Source: an uncultured beta proteobacterium (lineage in GTDB: Bacteria; Pseudomonadota; Gammaproteobacteria; Burkholderiales; Burkholderiaceae_C). Taken from it: a stretch of DNA of 54,888 nucleotides. The notes beneath the pieces were generated by a model. It was given only the letters and a program-made list of their open reading frames with translations, was not told where the DNA came from and did no database searches. Positions 18,063-27,090 of this stretch are shown one piece after another (position 1 is the first letter of the stretch; every line of letters starts with the position of its first letter). The position numbers and the translations under genes are program-made. The DNA lies in assembly GCA_903905735.1 (NCBI GenBank), contig CAIVHU010000062.1, forward strand, positions 1 through 54,888. The letters are read 5' to 3'.

Positions 18063-18812
18063 ATGAGTGACACATCCAACACCGGTTTTGCCCAATTTGT
18101 ACCGGGCTTTGACTTTTTGCAAAACCTGGCCAAAAACACCTCGCAGGCCATTCCGCAGATGCCCAACATGGGCAACTGGATTGCGCCGACCTTGAGTGTT
18201 GAAGAACTCGACAAACGCATTGCCGAACTCAAGGCGGTGCATTTCTGGCTGGACCAGAACTCCAAGGCGCTGGCCGCCACCGTGCAGGCGCTGGAGGTGC
18301 AAAAGATGACCCTGGCCACCCTGAAAGGCATGAACTTCAGCATGGGCGACCTGGCCAACGCCTTCAAGCTCAAGGCCGCTGATACCGTGGCCTCCGGCAT
18401 CCAAAAAGTGTCTGAGACAGCGGCGTCCACCGTGCAGACCGTGAGCGATGTGGCTGGCAAAACCGAAGAGATGGCCAAAAAAGTGGGTGATGCGGCCAAG
18501 CCAGCTGCTGCCGCCGCCGTGGCTGGCCTGGTGGACCCGATGCAGTTGTGGACCTCGCTCACGCACCAGTTTCAGACGATAGCCGCCAGTGCCATGGCCG
18601 AGGCTGGCAAGGTCAGCGCCATGGACATGGGCAAAAACATGCTCAAAGGTGCGGCCAAAGGTGTGGCCAAGCAGGTAGCCAAGTCCTCTGAAAAAACCGC
18701 TGCGCGAGCACCCGCCAAAAAAACACCTGCCAAGAAAGTGGCTGCCAAAGCGCCCGCCAAAAAGGCGGCTGCGTCGTCCAGTGCAGAGCGTGCGATTCGT
18801 CGGCGCACCTGA
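18063..18812 (+). CDS. phaM: PhaM-like polyhydroxyalkanoate granule regulatory protein
   Basis: A 249-aa protein matching PhaM, which binds PHB synthase, granules and nucleoid DNA. The N-terminal region has FAQFVPGFDFLQNLAK and the conserved block SVEELDKRIAELKAVHFWLDQN, followed by VQALEVQKMTLATLKGMN. The middle is amphipathic and phasin-like. The C-terminus (from about residue 205) is a Lys-Ala-Pro histone-like tail with repeated PAKK units, expected to bind DNA. The start at 18063 follows CTGGAGAACCCT. The FIST gene follows after 30 nt. No PHA synthase gene is in the window. Confidence 0.88.
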   Translation: MSDTSNTGFAQFVPGFDFLQNLAKNTSQAIPQMPNMGNWIAPTLSVEELDKRIAELKAVHFWLDQNSKALAATVQALEVQKMTLATLKGMNFSMGDLANAFKLKAADTVASGIQKVSETAASTVQTVSDVAGKTEEMAKKVGDAAKPAAAAAVAGLVDPMQLWTSLTHQFQTIAASAMAEAGKVSAMDMGKNMLKGAAKGVAKQVAKSSEKTAARAPAKKTPAKKVAAKAPAKKAAASSSAERAIRRRT

Positions 18813-18842
18813 TACCAGCTTGCCCGTCGTGAGGTCTTTGTC

Positions 18843-20120
18843 TTGAAGCTGTTTCCCTACGCGCACGCCACCCACCCGCGCTGGGACATGGCTGTGGGTC
18901 TGGTGCTGGCGCAGTTGCGCGCCCAGATGACACTGCACGGCTACGCTCCCAACCCGACGCTGGGGGTGCTTTACATCACCGACCGGTTTGTGCCGAACGC
19001 GCAAGACATCCTGGAACACCTCAGCGGCGAACTGCCCGAGGTGACTGACTGGTCTGGCACCGTGGGTGTGGGCGTTGCGGCCAACAATGTCGAGTATGTG
19101 GATGAGCCTGCGCTGGCCGTCATGCTGCTGGAACTGCCCACCGACCAATACCGCGTGTTTTCCGGTGTGGCACCGCTGGGCCTGACGTTTGAGGCGCACA
19201 CCGCCCTGGTGCACGCTGACCCGCACACGGCCGATCTGTCGGACCTGATCAACGAGATGGCGGCGCGCACCGACTCGGGCTACCTGTTTGGCGGGCTCTC
19301 CAGCAGCCGCGGCCCATCGGTGCAGTTTGCTGTGGCGGGCGACGGCAATGTCAAAGGTCAGGGCGCTGCCAGCGGGGTGTTCAGCGGGGGCTTGAGCGGT
19401 GTGGCTTTTGGTCCCGGCGTTGGTCTGGTGTCGCGCGTGACGCAAGGCTGCCTGCCGGTGGCCAAAGCGCATCAGATCACGTCGGCGCAGCACAACGTGG
19501 TGCTGGGTCTGGACGGGGAGCCCGCGCTGGACGTGTTGTTGCGTGAGCTGGATGTCACGCTGGACGAACCACGCGAGGCGCTGCACGCGGTGCGCGCCAC
19601 GCTGGCCGGTCTGACCGAGCGCAGTGGGCTGTCCGGTGCCGGAACCGATGCCCCCACCATCACCCGCACCGGCAACTTTGGCAGCGACGTGCTGGTGCGC
19701 CACATCATCGGCCTGGACCCGCAACGCTACGGCATTGCCCTGGCCTCCCCGGTGACCGAGGGCATGGAGCTGGCGTTTTGCCAGCGCAATGTGCAGGCGG
19801 CCCGCGCCGATTTGATGCGCGTGTGTGCCGAAATCCGTGAAGAGCTGGAGCCGCAGGAGCTGGCGCTCGAATCCGCCACCGCCCTGGCCGCGTCTGAGGC
19901 GGAAGCCGCCCCGCACCCGGCGCGCGGCATTGCCGGTGCGATTTACGTGAGCTGCGCCGGTCGCGGGGGCGAGCATTTTGGCGGGCCGAGTGCCGAGATG
20001 CAAATCATCCGCCGGGCGCTGGGTGACGTGCCGCTGGTGGGCTTTTTTGCCGGTGGCGAGATCGCCCGCAACCACCTGTATGGCTACACCGGGGTGCTCA
20101 CCGTCTTTACAGGAAATTAG
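18843..20120 (+). CDS. FIST N/C domain sensory protein
   Basis: A 425-aa protein with a FIST N domain (about residues 25-230) followed by a FIST C domain (about 240-400). Landmarks are TVGVGVAANNVEYV, GYLFGGLSSSRG and the C-terminal GAIYVSCAGRGGEHFGG and VPLVGFFAGGEIA, which are typical of small-ligand sensing FIST proteins. The start is a TTG with GAGG eight bases upstream; no ATG is nearby except 45 nt inside. There is no attached output domain, so the partner is unknown. The TAG stop lies within a hairpin repeat copy. Confidence 0.83.
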   Translation: MKLFPYAHATHPRWDMAVGLVLAQLRAQMTLHGYAPNPTLGVLYITDRFVPNAQDILEHLSGELPEVTDWSGTVGVGVAANNVEYVDEPALAVMLLELPTDQYRVFSGVAPLGLTFEAHTALVHADPHTADLSDLINEMAARTDSGYLFGGLSSSRGPSVQFAVAGDGNVKGQGAASGVFSGGLSGVAFGPGVGLVSRVTQGCLPVAKAHQITSAQHNVVLGLDGEPALDVLLRELDVTLDEPREALHAVRATLAGLTERSGLSGAGTDAPTITRTGNFGSDVLVRHIIGLDPQRYGIALASPVTEGMELAFCQRNVQAARADLMRVCAEIREELEPQELALESATALAASEAEAAPHPARGIAGAIYVSCAGRGGEHFGGPSAEMQIIRRALGDVPLVGFFAGGEIARNHLYGYTGVLTVFTGN

Positions 20121-20163
20121 CCTCCAGCCCTTATAAAATAAGCGATGGCAGCTATTGAATTCA
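20115..20163 (-). repeat. Dispersed hairpin repeat, copy 6 (inverted), overlaps FIST stop codon
   Basis: Reads AAATTAGCCTCCAGCCCTTATAA on the plus strand, the reverse orientation of copies 1-5, and ends CAGCTATTGAATTC. The TAG stop of the FIST gene (20118-20120) falls inside it. Confidence 0.75.
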
Positions 20164-20189
20164 TACCAATCCCTAGATTCAAATCGTGC

Positions 20190-21338
20190 TCAAAAGAAGT
20201 CCAGCGGGTCAAAATCTTCCTGGGCAGCTTTTTGTTGCTTTAACCAGCGTTTGAACCGGGTGTCATCCTGCACCAGTTGCAGGTCGTGTTGCATCAGCGC
20301 AATTTCTCCGCGCAGGCTACGCTCGGATTCGAGCATTTGTCGTTTCAGCGTGACGGCACTCACGGGTGCGTAGCGCGACATGCCGAACTCGGCCCGCACC
20401 TGGGTTTCTATCTGGTACAGCTCGCGCTGCAGCACCGCTACCCGCTCCTTGAGCAAGGCGGTCAGGGCCGTGAGTTTGCTTTTGGCCATACCGGCGATGT
20501 GCTCGGCATCCACCAACTCCGCCTGCATTTGCAGGTGCAGCAGGGCCAGCAGGTCGCGGCGCTCATAGGCGGTGTTGGCATCTTTCATCAGCGCAGTTTT
20601 GCGTGCCTGCTCGGCCGGGTCGGGCTCGCGGTCCGGGTGCAGGGCGCTGACCAGTTGGCGGTAAATGGTACGCAGGGCACCGTCGGCATCTTGCGCCTGC
20701 GCTTCGGTTTTGAGTTGGGCGGCGGTCTTTTTACGCTTGCCTTTTTGCTGTGCCTTCGCGTCCTGCCGGGTTTGCGCCTGTTCCTGCAGCTTGGCCATAT
20801 TGGCGCGAATCAGGTCGTCCAGGCTGTCAAACGGGGTGTCGTCGTCGCCCAACTGGTGGCCAAACACGTCTTCCATCAGGTCTTGCATCTGAGCGATTTC
20901 GGTTTTTTCCAGCGCGTCGAGCGACAAGTCGCTGTGCGCGTCATGCAGGGCCTGCATGTCGTCGTCACCATCGGCAGCCAAAACTGCCGCCAGGTGGCAC
21001 AGGATCTCCCGCGCAATGTCTTTTTGCCGGGCGCTCAGGCCTTTGCCCTGCAAGCGCTGGTCCAGCCACCTGACCATCTGACCGATGGCGGCTTCGCGTT
21101 CTTTCTCCAGCGGTGTCAGGGTACTGGCGCAGACACTGCGGTGGTTGTCGGCCATCGTTTTGGTGCTATCAATTTTTTGCGCCAGCGTCTCGGTTTGTTT
21201 GAGCAAGGTGTTGAAGCGTTTTTGCGCTGGAGACATCTGATCGGGGCTGAACTTGAGCGCGGTCAGCGCCAGGTTGTCGGGTGCTGTGGCAGGTTGGGGC
21301 GGTGCAGCCTCGGGGAAAAATTCGGGTTGATGCGGCAT
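20190..21338 (-). CDS. Protein with C-terminal J-domain-like segment
   Basis: A 382-aa largely helical, charged protein. Residues about 218-270 resemble a DnaJ J-domain: LRTIYRQLVSALHPDRE, with HPD at residues 234-236, then MKDANTAYERRDLLALL for the last helices. The region before it is Lys/Gln rich (KAQQKGKRKKTAAQ), and flanking parts look like coiled coil. A J-domain would stimulate a DnaK-type ATPase. The start is taken at 21338; a GTG 13 codons upstream (21377) also lies in frame. Weak RBS for both. It is 32-70 nt downstream of a membrane protein gene on the same strand. Confidence 0.75.
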   Translation of the reverse strand: MPHQPEFFPEAAPPQPATAPDNLALTALKFSPDQMSPAQKRFNTLLKQTETLAQKIDSTKTMADNHRSVCASTLTPLEKEREAAIGQMVRWLDQRLQGKGLSARQKDIAREILCHLAAVLAADGDDDMQALHDAHSDLSLDALEKTEIAQMQDLMEDVFGHQLGDDDTPFDSLDDLIRANMAKLQEQAQTRQDAKAQQKGKRKKTAAQLKTEAQAQDADGALRTIYRQLVSALHPDREPDPAEQARKTALMKDANTAYERRDLLALLHLQMQAELVDAEHIAGMAKSKLTALTALLKERVAVLQRELYQIETQVRAEFGMSRYAPVSAVTLKRQMLESERSLRGEIALMQHDLQLVQDDTRFKRWLKQQKAAQEDFDPLDFF

Positions 21339-21408
21339 GATGGAAAGTTCAAAAACGATCAGAGTCCGGATTGTCACCTGACTTGAAATGATCCCGGCCC
21401 CGATTCAG

Positions 21409-21954
21409 TCAGGCCTGCCAGCTTGCTTTGAGGTGTTCCCAGCGCCGCAGCAGCTGACGTTTGAGCACCCGGCCCAGCCGCCACGGCCAACTCGCGCGCA
21501 CCTGCGCCAGCAGCCCCGCTTTCCAGTTCACCCAGCGTGCATAGCCGCGCGCAAACCAGCCCAGTTGCATCAGCGCGGGCTTCGTCAGCGTGAACAGCCG
21601 TGCCACGATGGCGGTGCCCACCACCTTGGCTGCCAGGATGACCAAGGTGCCCAGCACCACTTTGCCCTGCCCAATGGCCCACAGCGCCAGCAGTTTCACC
21701 GGCAACAGCATCAGCGCGGGCACCGCAAACAGTGCCAGCGCCGCGTAGGGCGGCAGCTGCTGGATGCGCGCCTCGGCCGAGCGCAGGCCGGGCAAACGGC
21801 CCACCCATGCCAGCGCCCGTTGCAGCGGCTCCCAGCCCCATTCCTCAAAAACGATGATCAGCGCCAGCAGCCAGCCCAACAGGCCTTTGAGCACCCGTAG
21901 CGGCAGGCCAGTCAGGGCGCGCCAGAAGTGGCGGGGTTCAGGGGGCGGTGTCAT
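21409..21954 (-). CDS. Conserved hypothetical membrane protein
   Basis: A 181-aa protein with two or three hydrophobic segments: LLGWLLALIIVFEEWGWEPL near residue 30, YAALALFAVPALMLLPVKLLALWAIG about 70-95 and VVLGTLVILAAKVVGTAIVA about 98-118. The C-terminus is basic. I recognise it as a betaproteobacterial conserved type but know of no function. The J-domain protein follows on the same strand and may be a partner. Confidence 0.7.
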   Translation of the reverse strand: MTPPPEPRHFWRALTGLPLRVLKGLLGWLLALIIVFEEWGWEPLQRALAWVGRLPGLRSAEARIQQLPPYAALALFAVPALMLLPVKLLALWAIGQGKVVLGTLVILAAKVVGTAIVARLFTLTKPALMQLGWFARGYARWVNWKAGLLAQVRASWPWRLGRVLKRQLLRRWEHLKASWQA

Positions 21955-21970
21955 GGGCTGGGTCTATACA

Positions 21971-22022
21971 AGAAATCGGCTTCCAGCCCTTGTATCACCT
22001 TCGCAAGTAGCTATAAAAATAA
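21971..22022 (-). repeat. Dispersed hairpin repeat, copy 7 (inverted)
   Basis: Plus-strand reading AGAAATCGGCTTCCAGCCCTT, then a diverged arm and AAGTAGCTATAAAAATAAT. It separates the membrane protein gene from the 3' end of the restriction-methylase gene. Confidence 0.7.
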
Positions 22023-22031
22023 TAGTTAATC

Positions 22032-25000
22032 TCATTGCAGCAGCGCCAGATATTCGGGCCGTTTGGTGGCCATGCCCTTGAAGCTGCGCAGCAGGTGGGT
22101 GAATTCGGCAGGGCTGATGCCATACAACCGCGCCACGGTTTTGTCGTTCTCGGCGCGCAGCAGATCGCGGGCCTTGGCGGTGAACGGCACATCAGCGCTT
22201 TGCACGTCAAACAGCGGGGCCAGCTCACAGAAGTCGTCCCAACTGGCGGACAGGCTCAACAGCAGGGAGTTTTTGGTGAGCTGGGCGTAGTCGGGGTTGG
22301 CGCGGATGGCTGCGTCGTCGGGTTGGGGGACGGGCAGGCGGAATAGGTAGGTTTTGTTGGCGTGCATCTGGATCATGAATCGGGCCATCCAATCCACCGG
22401 CACGCTGTTGAACCACGCCAAAGCAAAAAGCAACCGCAAGGGCGACGTTGCTTGGCTTGTCACGCCACCGAGCCCATCGCTGGAATATATCTTTGGAACG
22501 TTTAGGTGGATGGTGTTGCCACCGCCAAAGTTTTTCGGCAGCAATCCAAATATCAATGTTCGCTCGTTCGTATCGCTGGCAATATCTCGAAAACCCAGCC
22601 GAACAAACTCCCGGTCAAAACGCACGGCTGCTTCGTGTTTGGCCACCTCGGTCTTTGGCACGCCCAAATCCTGTGCCATGCGGTGTAATTCCTTGCTTTT
22701 CAGGCGTTCGTCAAAAGCGACCGGGTCCAGCCAGTATTGCGGCTTGTCAAAGACATGGCTGTATTGCCAGATCATCTTGCCTTCAAACAGAGGCAGCAGG
22801 CCTGGCGCTTCTTTCTCAAGAAACAAGTCCTTGTCATCGGTCATGTGCAATTCACGCCGAAAGTCCAGCCACTCGGGTGAAAGCGCAGGGAAGGCGCTGT
22901 AACACTTTTGCAGAATGGGCAGGTCGGCACCGTCGCGCAGTTCCATTAGCGCCCATTGTTCGGGTGACAAGGCTTTGACCATGGCCAGCGGGTAAGGCAC
23001 ATGGGTGTCGGGCCGCTGAAGGTCGTCTGCGTCCAGCACGTAAAACGCGGTGTCGATGGGGGTCACGGGGTCGGCACCGTTGATATCGGGCGGCGTGTTG
23101 ACCACCTGCATCAGGGCAAATTTGTAGCTGCGGTGAACGTCCTGGAAGATGCCCCGGTTGTTCTCAAAGCTGTAGAAGAACCGCAGTTGGCCGCGCGTGA
23201 AGATGTGTTTGCGCAGGCCCATGGAGCCTTCTTCAAACATCAGCGCGCTGGGCAACACGTAGGCCAGGTTGCCGCCGGGGTTGAGCAGTGCCAGGTTGCG
23301 CTCGACAAACAGGCGGAACAGGTTGCCGTCGCCTGCGCCCTTGTTGAGCGGGAACACGGTTTTGTCTTTGTAGTACTCGTTGGCCACATCTTTGTCGTGC
23401 AGGGCGCTTTGGTAAGCGGCGGCAATGTGCGGGCTTTCCAGCAGGCGCTTTTGGACCGCCGCTTTTTCGGAATTCTTCAGGCTGCGGTAGTTGCTGTGGT
23501 ACTGGGGAAAGAAGTCGGTGTCGGCAAACTTGGTTTTGTCCCACGGCGGGTTGCCGACGATGATGTCAAAGCCCTTTTTGGCACCCGCAAAGGCTTCCGG
23601 GAAAGCCACCTCGTAGTGGAAAAAGTTAAAGCGCTGGGCGTAGGCCTCAACCTGTTTGAGGGCCACAGTTTTGCTTTTGCCCTCGTCAAACAGCTGCGTC
23701 AACAGGTCAGGGGTTTTGTCCAGCGCCTCACAACCGCCCTTGTTGCCCTCGGCCAGCAGGGCGCGGCGGGTGCAGATGAAGCTCAGGGCGCGCGACAGCA
23801 GGTGCAGCTTGGGCGCAATGCTGGTTTTCCAAAGCTGCTTGGACTGCTCTACCTCGGCCGCCGTGGTGTCGCGCATGGCGTCCAGCTCTTGCATCACGGT
23901 GCGCAGCTCGTCAAATTTGGCGCTCAGGTTCTCCACGAACAGGTCGTTTTGCTTGACCTCGGTGGCGTTGTAGGTGATGAACTCTTGCACGCTGGCGCCC
24001 ATCAGCGCATTGCCATGCTGGACATGGTGCTCTATAAATGAGAGCGGTGTGCCAAAGATGAAGCTGTCCATCCACAAACTCAGACGCGCCAGTTCCACGG
24101 CAAAAGGGTTCAGGTCCACACCAAAGATGCAGCGCTTGAGCAGGGCGCGTTTGAGGATTTGTGCGTCTTCGGGGGCGTAGTCGAGGTTCAAGAATGCCAG
24201 TTGCCCGGCGATTTTTTCGCTCTCCAGGGCCACCAGTTGCTGCAGGTCGGCATCGGTGTCCAGACGCTGCAGCGCCAGGTCGGTCAGATAGCCCAGCGCT
24301 TCCACCAGAAAGTGGCCGCTACCGCAAGCGTTGTCCAGAATTTTCAGGTCCATCAGGGCTTTGCCCTGGGTGCCGGCCTGGGCCAGGGCCAGGTCAACCG
24401 CAGCTTTGACCAGTGGCTGCGAGAGAGGTGCGGGCGTGTAGTAGCTGGCGGAGGTTTTGCGTGAGTTGCTGGCGCTTTTGAGGTACACGTCGCCTTTTTT
24501 GACGGTGAGCTCGCGCAGCGCCCGAAAGCCTTTTTCCTTGCGGATCAGCGCGGTGTCGTAGGCGTCGAAATACGCCTCGATGGGCTTGCCACGGGTGGCG
24601 CTGGTTTCGTATTCCAGGTAAACGGCGGTCTCGGTGGCTTTCTCGAAGCGGAACTCCAGCAGGCCTTCGTAGATACGGCCCAAGTGGGTCACGCTCATGT
24701 TTTTGAAGTCGCGCCGGGTGTCAAACAGGGTGGTGCCGCGGTTGGTTTTGTAGAGCAGCTTTTCCAGAAGCTGGCGCAGCGTGGCGTTGTCAAAGATTTT
24801 GGGTCGCAGCAGTAGCGGCGCGCGCTGCGGGTCAAACAGGCCGCCGTTGAAGAGCGGGATGTCAATGTCCTCTGCACCCTCGTCGAGCATTTCAAACAGT
24901 TGCTTGAGGGCATAGACGCCATCGTGCAGGGTGCTGCGCGGGTCGGGTTGGCCGGGCAGATGGTGGAAGATGTGGCTCAGGCTGAAGCGCGTGTAAAACG

Positions 25001-25904
25001 GGTGCCGGTCCAAAAGTTCGTGGTTTTTGTCTTCAAAGTACACCACAAACAGCAACCGGAAGAGCAGCACCACGCTGTTTTCATAGACCTCGGCCATGCT
25101 GGCTTTGGGGTTTGCGCGGTGGATGGCGCGGCCCATGATTTCGAACAGCGAGTCTTCGCCAGCGTAGCCGTAGATCACAGCCTTGAGGTTTTCTTCGACA
25201 GCCAGCGTGAAGTCGGCGGACGCAGCAATGGCCTGCTCGATGGCGCTGCGACCACCCGCGCTGGAGGTGGTGGTGGGCGGCACATAGGTGTCACGGCCAA
25301 AGAAAAACGCAAACAGGGCCAGGGCCTGGGTCTTTTCCGTTTGATCTTCCAGCGCGCAGATGGCTTGCAGGTCGAACTGGATGTAGGTCTTTTTGGCGGT
25401 GATCCGGTCGGTGTCGTAAACACGCCAGATGCGGCCATTGGTCAAAAAACCAAAGCGCACGCGCAAGGTGTTGAGGTAGTCCTGCAACTGGTGGTGCGGG
25501 TTGTGGGTGCGGTCGGCACGGCCCGTGTCAAGCGTTTTGCCCCAGGCCTTGGACTCGCAGATGGCGGTGACCAGGGTGTGGTCTTTGCTGTCGATGAGTG
25601 CGTTGTCCTGGCCTGCATTGAGCAGCAGGCACCAGTCGGGTTTGGCCAGCTTGCCCTGCACGGTGATGGTGAGCTGGTTGACGCTGGTCCAGCCCAGTTG
25701 GGTGAGCAGTGGGCCGATGAAGCGCTCTTCCAACTGGGCCTCGCTGCGCTGTGACAGGCGGGCCGCGTCAAAGTGGGTGTCCAGCCAGGCGGGCAGCCCG
25801 CAGGGCACGGGGGATTGCGCCAGTTCGACGCTTTTTTGTGCAACGAAACCCTCGTCAAGGAGGGTATTGGTCAGCCATGCTTGGGCGAAAAGGTCTTGAT
25901 TCAT
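22032..25904 (-). CDS. Eco57I-type (type IIG-like) restriction-modification enzyme
   Basis: A 1290-aa single-chain enzyme joining a possible nuclease to an adenine-N6 methyltransferase. Residues about 55-165 resemble the N-terminal domain of type I/IIG restriction proteins, with PDW at 89-91 and CESKAW at 116-121 as a candidate PD-(D/E)xK site. The SAM-binding motif I is ILDNACGSGHFLVEAL (about 522-537), with GVDLNPFAVELARLSLWM downstream, and the catalytic NPPW is at 785-788. The C-terminal 450 residues probably carry target recognition. It would cut foreign DNA and protect its own. The ATPase gene lies 7 nt upstream on the same strand. A stand-alone methylase, without cutting, is possible. 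Confidence 0.85.
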   Translation of the reverse strand: MNQDLFAQAWLTNTLLDEGFVAQKSVELAQSPVPCGLPAWLDTHFDAARLSQRSEAQLEERFIGPLLTQLGWTSVNQLTITVQGKLAKPDWCLLLNAGQDNALIDSKDHTLVTAICESKAWGKTLDTGRADRTHNPHHQLQDYLNTLRVRFGFLTNGRIWRVYDTDRITAKKTYIQFDLQAICALEDQTEKTQALALFAFFFGRDTYVPPTTTSSAGGRSAIEQAIAASADFTLAVEENLKAVIYGYAGEDSLFEIMGRAIHRANPKASMAEVYENSVVLLFRLLFVVYFEDKNHELLDRHPFYTRFSLSHIFHHLPGQPDPRSTLHDGVYALKQLFEMLDEGAEDIDIPLFNGGLFDPQRAPLLLRPKIFDNATLRQLLEKLLYKTNRGTTLFDTRRDFKNMSVTHLGRIYEGLLEFRFEKATETAVYLEYETSATRGKPIEAYFDAYDTALIRKEKGFRALRELTVKKGDVYLKSASNSRKTSASYYTPAPLSQPLVKAAVDLALAQAGTQGKALMDLKILDNACGSGHFLVEALGYLTDLALQRLDTDADLQQLVALESEKIAGQLAFLNLDYAPEDAQILKRALLKRCIFGVDLNPFAVELARLSLWMDSFIFGTPLSFIEHHVQHGNALMGASVQEFITYNATEVKQNDLFVENLSAKFDELRTVMQELDAMRDTTAAEVEQSKQLWKTSIAPKLHLLSRALSFICTRRALLAEGNKGGCEALDKTPDLLTQLFDEGKSKTVALKQVEAYAQRFNFFHYEVAFPEAFAGAKKGFDIIVGNPPWDKTKFADTDFFPQYHSNYRSLKNSEKAAVQKRLLESPHIAAAYQSALHDKDVANEYYKDKTVFPLNKGAGDGNLFRLFVERNLALLNPGGNLAYVLPSALMFEEGSMGLRKHIFTRGQLRFFYSFENNRGIFQDVHRSYKFALMQVVNTPPDINGADPVTPIDTAFYVLDADDLQRPDTHVPYPLAMVKALSPEQWALMELRDGADLPILQKCYSAFPALSPEWLDFRRELHMTDDKDLFLEKEAPGLLPLFEGKMIWQYSHVFDKPQYWLDPVAFDERLKSKELHRMAQDLGVPKTEVAKHEAAVRFDREFVRLGFRDIASDTNERTLIFGLLPKNFGGGNTIHLNVPKIYSSDGLGGVTSQATSPLRLLFALAWFNSVPVDWMARFMIQMHANKTYLFRLPVPQPDDAAIRANPDYAQLTKNSLLLSLSASWDDFCELAPLFDVQSADVPFTAKARDLLRAENDKTVARLYGISPAEFTHLLRSFKGMATKRPEYLALLQ

Positions 25905-25911
25905 GCTTTGC

Positions 25912-27090
25912 TTATTGTGAGGGAAGAGACTGCAAGCCCAATTCTTGGCACAAGGACATCAGTGGCATGGCCTGGATGTTGTGACCCAGCGGGAAAGTCT
26001 CTATCCCGGGGTAGATCACCAGCTTGCGTACAGGCAGCAAGTCGTCGCAGGCGGCGTGAAACCCGCGTTCAACCTTCGGTGTCAGGCTGCGCTTGATTTC
26101 AATGGCCCAGATGTCGCCACCCGGCCACTGCAGCAGCAAATCGACCTCGGCACCGCCGCCGGTGCGGTAAAACCAGGCTTGCACGCCGGGTGGGGCGCAG
26201 CTCAGCAGGTTCTCGATCACAAAGCCCTCCCAGCTGGCACCCAGCACCATGTGGGACAGCAGCGTTTCCTTGGTTTCAATGTCCAGCAGGGCATGCACCA
26301 GGCCGCTGTCGCGCACATAGATCTTGGGGGTTTTGACCAGACGTTTGCCCACATTGGCGTGCCAGGGTGGCAGGCGGCGCACCAGCAGCAAGGCGCACAG
26401 CAGGTCGATATAGCTTTGCGCCGTTTTGATGTCCACGCCGATGTTGCGCGCAAGTTGCGCCACGTTGAGCATGCCGCTCTGATGGTGCGCCAGCATCGTC
26501 CAGAAGCGGCGCAGGGTGTCGGCAGCGATGCGCGGGCCAAACTGCGGGATGTCGCGCTCCAGGTAGGTGCGGATGAAGTTTTGCCGCCAGCGCAGACTGC
26601 GGGCATCGCCGGGAGCGCTCAGGCTCTCAGGAAAGCCGCCACGCAGCCACAGGGCATCCATCTGCTCTTCGCCGGTCTCCAGCAGATTCAGGGGGCTGAG
26701 TTCCAGGTAGGCGATGCGCCCGGCCAGGGTTTCGTCAGATTGCTGAAGCAAGTCCAGTGAGGCCGAGCCCAGCAGCAGGTACAGTCCGGCGCGTTTACCG
26801 TCACGGCGGGCATGGTCGATCAGGCCGCGTAGGACTGGAAACAAATGGGGCGCACGGTGAACTTCGTCAAGGATGACCAATTTGTCGAGGTGATCTGCCA
26901 GATACAACTCGGGCTGTGCCAGTTTGGCGCGGTCGCGCTCGGACTCCAAATCGAGGTAGATGCTGGGAATGGCCTTGGCAGCTTCCAGCGCCAGCGTCGT
27001 TTTGCCGGATTGGCGCGGCCCAAGCAGGGCCACCGCAGGCATATGCTGCAATTCTTCAGCAAGAAGTGGGAGCAAGTGGCGTTGAAACAT
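25912..27090 (-). CDS. AAA ATPase with DUF4143
   Basis: A 392-aa protein of the AAA_14/DUF4143 family. The Walker A is GPRQSGKTTL (24-33), the Walker B region is KLVILDEVHRAP, and sensor-like LLLGSASLDLL follows. The C-terminal DUF4143 contains GAEVDLLLQWPGGDIWAIEIKRS, an E-D-ExK arrangement like PD-(D/E)xK nucleases but usually regarded as degenerate or unassigned. The start codon sits at the edge of a near-perfect palindrome. Only 7 nt separate its stop from the restriction-methylase start, so the two genes are almost certainly one transcript. Family function is unknown; toxin or defence roles have been suggested. Confidence 0.85.
   Translation of the reverse strand: MFQRHLLPLLAEELQHMPAVALLGPRQSGKTTLALEAAKAIPSIYLDLESERDRAKLAQPELYLADHLDKLVILDEVHRAPHLFPVLRGLIDHARRDGKRAGLYLLLGSASLDLLQQSDETLAGRIAYLELSPLNLLETGEEQMDALWLRGGFPESLSAPGDARSLRWRQNFIRTYLERDIPQFGPRIAADTLRRFWTMLAHHQSGMLNVAQLARNIGVDIKTAQSYIDLLCALLLVRRLPPWHANVGKRLVKTPKIYVRDSGLVHALLDIETKETLLSHMVLGASWEGFVIENLLSCAPPGVQAWFYRTGGGAEVDLLLQWPGGDIWAIEIKRSLTPKVERGFHAACDDLLPVRKLVIYPGIETFPLGHNIQAMPLMSLCQELGLQSLPSQ

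Noticed and set aside
17166..20075. 969-codon open frame on the minus strand
   Set aside because: It lies opposite the SDR, phaM and FIST genes; composition is His/Arg/Gly-rich as expected for antisense GC-rich DNA and no motif is present.
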